Shown here piece by piece: positions 61,309-64,000 of a stretch of 64,000 nucleotides of DNA. The notes beneath the pieces are model-generated. The model was not told the origin of the DNA and searched no databases. It was given only the letters and a program-made list of their open reading frames with translations. Both the position numbers and the translations under genes were made by a program. How positions within the stretch are numbered: the first letter of the stretch is position 1; each line of letters starts with the position of its first letter. Source of the DNA: Psychrobium sp051201665 (GTDB taxonomy: Bacteria; Pseudomonadota; Gammaproteobacteria; Enterobacterales; Psychrobiaceae); assembly GCF_051201665.1 (NCBI RefSeq), contig NZ_CP179210.1, positions 1 through 64,000 on the forward strand, read 5' to 3'.

Positions 61309-62601
61309 TTATCGTTTTTGTAGTTTTGCGTAGTAAAAACCATCGCTATCGTTGTCACCAGGTAATAACTGCCATCCTGGTTGTTCAGGCGTATCGCTTT
61401 CATGTAATGGAATTAGTTCAGCGTCTTGATGACGTTGTAAAAACTGTGTTACTTGCTGACTGTTTTCGTTTGGAAGAATCGAACATGTCGCATAAACAAG
61501 CGTACCGCCAGACTTTAACAGTTGCCAGCTAGCATCGAATATTTGTTGCTGTAATTGGACTAATTGCTCAATATCGCTGTCACGACGTAGCCATTTTATA
61601 TCAGGATTACGACGAATCACGCCTGTTGCAGAACAGGGCGCATCTAATAAAATGCGATCGAACTGCTTTTTGTCCCACCAAGCTTCTGGTTGAGTGCCAT
61701 CACCGCAAATTAATTCAGCATTGAGGCCAATACGTGTCAGATTTTGTTGGACGCGGTCTAATCGCTTTTCATCACAGTCGAGAGCAACAACCTCAATATC
61801 CTTCGTTAATTCAAGGATATGGCATGTTTTACCACCGGGGGCTGCACAAGCATCTAGAATGCGTTCGCCTGATTGAGCGCCAAGTAGTTCCGCGGCTTGT
61901 TGCGCCGCAATGTCTTGTACAGAGCATGCACCGGTATCGAAATTTGGTAGAACAGTGACAGGCACTGGTTGTGCTAACAAAATACTGTTATCGCCAATTT
62001 CACCAGCAGTTGCTTCAATGTCTAGCGCAGCCAGTTGTGCAAGATAATCGTCACGACTTTGCATGGCGCTGTTATTGCGGATCCACATCGGTGAGCGTTG
62101 ATTATTAGCGTGTAAAACTTGTTGCCACTGTTTCGGATAGGCTGCGGTTGCACGCTTAATAATCCATTTCGGATGATTAAAGGTGATAGGCCCTTTCGTT
62201 GGCATTTTTTCACGTAAGCTTTCATGCTCCCGCTGCAGGTTTCTTAGCACACCGTTAACAAGGCTTTTAAATTTAGGACGTTGTATATCATCGACAGCAG
62301 CAACTGTTTCGCCAAGTGCGGCGTGAGCAGGTACACGTGTGTGTAATAATTGATAAGCTCCCACTAACAACAGGTGATGTACAATGCGCTGCTTACCTTT
62401 TAATGGCTTATCCATCAAGGTATTAACGTAGTATTCCAACTGTGTTAACTCTCGCATTACGCCATAGGTTATTTCTTGAAGTAATGCTTTGTTTTTGGGA
62501 TTGTCGATCGATGATTGTGCATAAGGCAGCGCAGTGGCAAGAGACTCACCACGTTCTAATACTGCTGCAACAGTTTGTGCTGCAAGGGCACGTAAATTCA
62601 T
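61309..62601 (-). CDS. rsmB: 16S rRNA (cytosine-967-C5)-methyltransferase RsmB
   Basis: RsmB methylates C967 of 16S rRNA. Seen: an N-terminal NusB-like domain (LRALAAQTVAAVLERGESL), the SAM-binding ILDACAAPGGKTCHILEL, and the two catalytic cysteines in LDAPCSATGVIRRNPDIKW and LVYATCSILPNENSQQV. It is 430 residues. Its start overlaps the fmt stop by 4 nt (ATGA), and the order def-fmt-rsmB-trkA is the same as in enterobacteria. Confidence 0.96.
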   Translation of the reverse strand: MNLRALAAQTVAAVLERGESLATALPYAQSSIDNPKNKALLQEITYGVMRELTQLEYYVNTLMDKPLKGKQRIVHHLLLVGAYQLLHTRVPAHAALGETVAAVDDIQRPKFKSLVNGVLRNLQREHESLREKMPTKGPITFNHPKWIIKRATAAYPKQWQQVLHANNQRSPMWIRNNSAMQSRDDYLAQLAALDIEATAGEIGDNSILLAQPVPVTVLPNFDTGACSVQDIAAQQAAELLGAQSGERILDACAAPGGKTCHILELTKDIEVVALDCDEKRLDRVQQNLTRIGLNAELICGDGTQPEAWWDKKQFDRILLDAPCSATGVIRRNPDIKWLRRDSDIEQLVQLQQQIFDASWQLLKSGGTLVYATCSILPNENSQQVTQFLQRHQDAELIPLHESDTPEQPGWQLLPGDNDSDGFYYAKLQKR

Positions 62602-63539
62602 AGCTGACTGCCTACTTCAAATAACGCTTTACGACTGTTTAATATATCGTTTATTGCCATTGCTTTTTTGCCTGGAAATTGAAGGTTCAGTAAGGTCATT
62701 GAGCCTTGGGCTGTTGCAACTACAATACCTTTCTTATCTGCACTGATAATGGTGCCCGCAGGCGCAGACACTGGCGTATTGTCGCAGGTTGCATGCCAAA
62801 TTTTGACGTTTATCTCTGCAACTTGGAAATAAGAAACAGGCCACGGATTAAAAGCTCGAACGCAACGTTCAATATGCTGTGCACTCTCATTCCAGTCAAT
62901 TTTAGCTTCGTCTTTAGATAACTTATGTGCATAGGTCGCCAAGTTGTCATCTTGAGTTTCAGCGTTTAGTTTGCCTTGGCTCAGTAAATCAATGGCTTCA
63001 ACAAGAGCACCTGGTCCAAGTTCTGCCAGTCGGTCATATAATGTTGCGCTAGTTTCATCACTTGCGATATCTAAGCTTGCTTTATATAACATAGCGCCAG
63101 TGTCTAAGCCTTTATCCATTTGCATGATAGTAACGCCACTTTGTGCATCACCTGCCCAAACTGCACGCTGAATTGGTGCCGCACCGCGCCATTGAGGTAA
63201 TAATGAACCATGAACATTGATACAACCAAGACGAGGTGTGTCTAAAACCACTTGTGGTAAAATTAAACCGTAAGCAACAACGACCATCAAGTCTGCATTA
63301 AATGATGCAAGCATTTGTTGAGCGTCGGTATCACGCAGTGATTTAGGTTGTACTACTGGTAAGTCATGCTCTAGTGCTAAGTTCTTCACGGCACTTGCTT
63401 GTAGTTTTTTTCCACGACCTGAGGGGGTATCTTCTTTGGTGTAAACCGCCACAATTTCATGTGACGATTCAATTAAAGAAGCGAGGTGCTTGGCAGCAAA
63501 ATCTGGTGTGCCAGCAAAAATGATTCGCAATGGTTGCAA
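62598..63539 (-). CDS. fmt: Methionyl-tRNA formyltransferase
   Basis: Fmt formylates the initiator Met-tRNA. Seen: RIIFAGTPDFAAKHLASLI, the catalytic HGSLLPQWRGAAPIQRAVWAG and FNPWPVSYF in the C-terminal domain. It is 313 residues. Middle of def-fmt-rsmB-trkA; 10 nt after def. Confidence 0.97.
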   Translation of the reverse strand: MQPLRIIFAGTPDFAAKHLASLIESSHEIVAVYTKEDTPSGRGKKLQASAVKNLALEHDLPVVQPKSLRDTDAQQMLASFNADLMVVVAYGLILPQVVLDTPRLGCINVHGSLLPQWRGAAPIQRAVWAGDAQSGVTIMQMDKGLDTGAMLYKASLDIASDETSATLYDRLAELGPGALVEAIDLLSQGKLNAETQDDNLATYAHKLSKDEAKIDWNESAQHIERCVRAFNPWPVSYFQVAEINVKIWHATCDNTPVSAPAGTIISADKKGIVVATAQGSMTLLNLQFPGKKAMAINDILNSRKALFEVGSQL

Positions 63540-63549
63540 GCTAGTTTCC

Positions 63550-64000
63550 TTATTTCGCTAGTAATTTAGCTTCTTTCTCTAATTTTTTGGTAATTCGTTG
63601 GCGTTTTAACGGAGACAAATAATCTACAAATACTTTACCAAGTAAGTGATCAAGCTCGTGCTGAACACAAATTGCTAATAATTCACTAGCGTCAAATTCG
63701 AATTCTTTACCATCACGGTCTAACGCTTTAACTGTTACCGCTTCTGCTCGCTCAACACTTGCGTAAATACCTGGTACAGATAAACAACCTTCTTCGTTCA
63801 TCATTGAACCTTCACGCTTGATGATTTCAGGGTTAACCATAATGATCGGAGTATCCTGATCTTCTGAACAGTCCATGACAACAATGCGTTGGTGAATATC
63901 AACTTGAGTAGCCGCTAGGCCAACGCCTTTTTCGTCGTACATAGTTTCTAGCATGTCATCGATAATTTTTTGTGTCTCGCTAGTAACTGCTGCAACTGGT
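63550..64000 (-). CDS. def: Peptide deformylase (N-terminus outside the window)
   Basis: Def removes the formyl group from new proteins. The frame is open to the window edge, and the visible part already covers the catalytic motifs: GVGLAATQVDI, EEGCLSVPG with the metal cysteine, and QHELDHLLGKVF with the metal histidines and catalytic glutamate. An ATG at 63954 is internal (the family continues upstream through PVAAVTSETQKIIDD), so about 20 N-terminal residues are missing from view. Confidence 0.96.
   Translation of the reverse strand, partial: PVAAVTSETQKIIDDMLETMYDEKGVGLAATQVDIHQRIVVMDCSEDQDTPIIMVNPEIIKREGSMMNEEGCLSVPGIYASVERAEAVTVKALDRDGKEFEFDASELLAICVQHELDHLLGKVFVDYLSPLKRQRITKKLEKEAKLLAK

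Overview
The window is chromosomal DNA of an AT-rich marine gammaproteobacterium, most likely of the order Alteromonadales (Colwelliaceae/Pseudoalteromonadaceae-like). The support is the dnaA-dnaN-recF-gyrB order, the rRNA sequences, the fadBA/pepQ/yigZ and purEK/tsaC/hemF neighbourhoods, and gene families typical of that group. I assign no genus. The window begins at dnaA, so it lies next to the replication origin; the origin itself is not visible. Two perfect 16-bp parS palindromes (3827-3842 and 12604-12619) support an origin-proximal position.

Layout. 0-7.4 kb: replication genes and an HDOD protein. 7.4-11.3 kb: glycyl-tRNA synthetase (glyQS) and the 3-methyladenine glycosylase tag. 11.4-13.7 kb: a broken WD40-like/amidohydrolase gene. 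13.8-19.8 kb: tusA, fatty-acid oxidation fadBA, pepQ, yigZ. 20.2-23.8 kb: UDP-GlcNAc synthesis (glmU, glmS) and a small hypothetical. 23.9-25.3 kb: a decayed IS4-family element. 25.3-26.8 kb: ccoG. 26.8-33.3 kb: an rRNA operon (16S-tRNA-Ile-tRNA-Ile pseudogene-tRNA-Ala-23S-5S-5S). 33.3-35.0 kb: an IS66-family element inside a small repeat. 35.1-40.5 kb: a membrane spermidine-synthase-like protein, a chimeric small ORF, an M3 peptidase and a zinc-ribbon protein. 41-46 kb: purEK, tsaC, hemF, a lipoprotein, a disrupted hypothetical and rlmJ. 46.1-50 kb: a MoxR/DUF58/transglutaminase operon. 50-57 kb: hydrolases, an MBL-fold protein, and a two-gene unit of a 3D-domain-like exported protein with a membrane-anchored winged-helix regulator. 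57.2-64 kb: trkH-hemG-DUF2982, convergent with trkA-rsmB-fmt-def (def is cut by the window edge).

Most of the window is housekeeping. The unusual material is small mobile or repeated DNA. A 157-bp non-coding element with 15-bp terminal inverted repeats and a 3-bp TTA target duplication occurs four times. Three copies disrupt genes (an amidohydrolase, an IS4 transposase, a gene downstream of rlmJ), and the fourth has itself been split by an IS66-type element with an 8-bp duplication. A second, unrelated non-coding element of 317/366 bp occurs twice in opposite orientation and brackets about 20 kb that include glmUS, ccoG and the rRNA operon. Other points of interest are a tRNA-Ile pseudogene with a rebuilt anticodon region, tandem 5S genes with a compensatory base-pair change, and a TonB-receptor plug fragment joined to an unrelated membrane tail. 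I found no CRISPR array, prophage or recognisable defence island.
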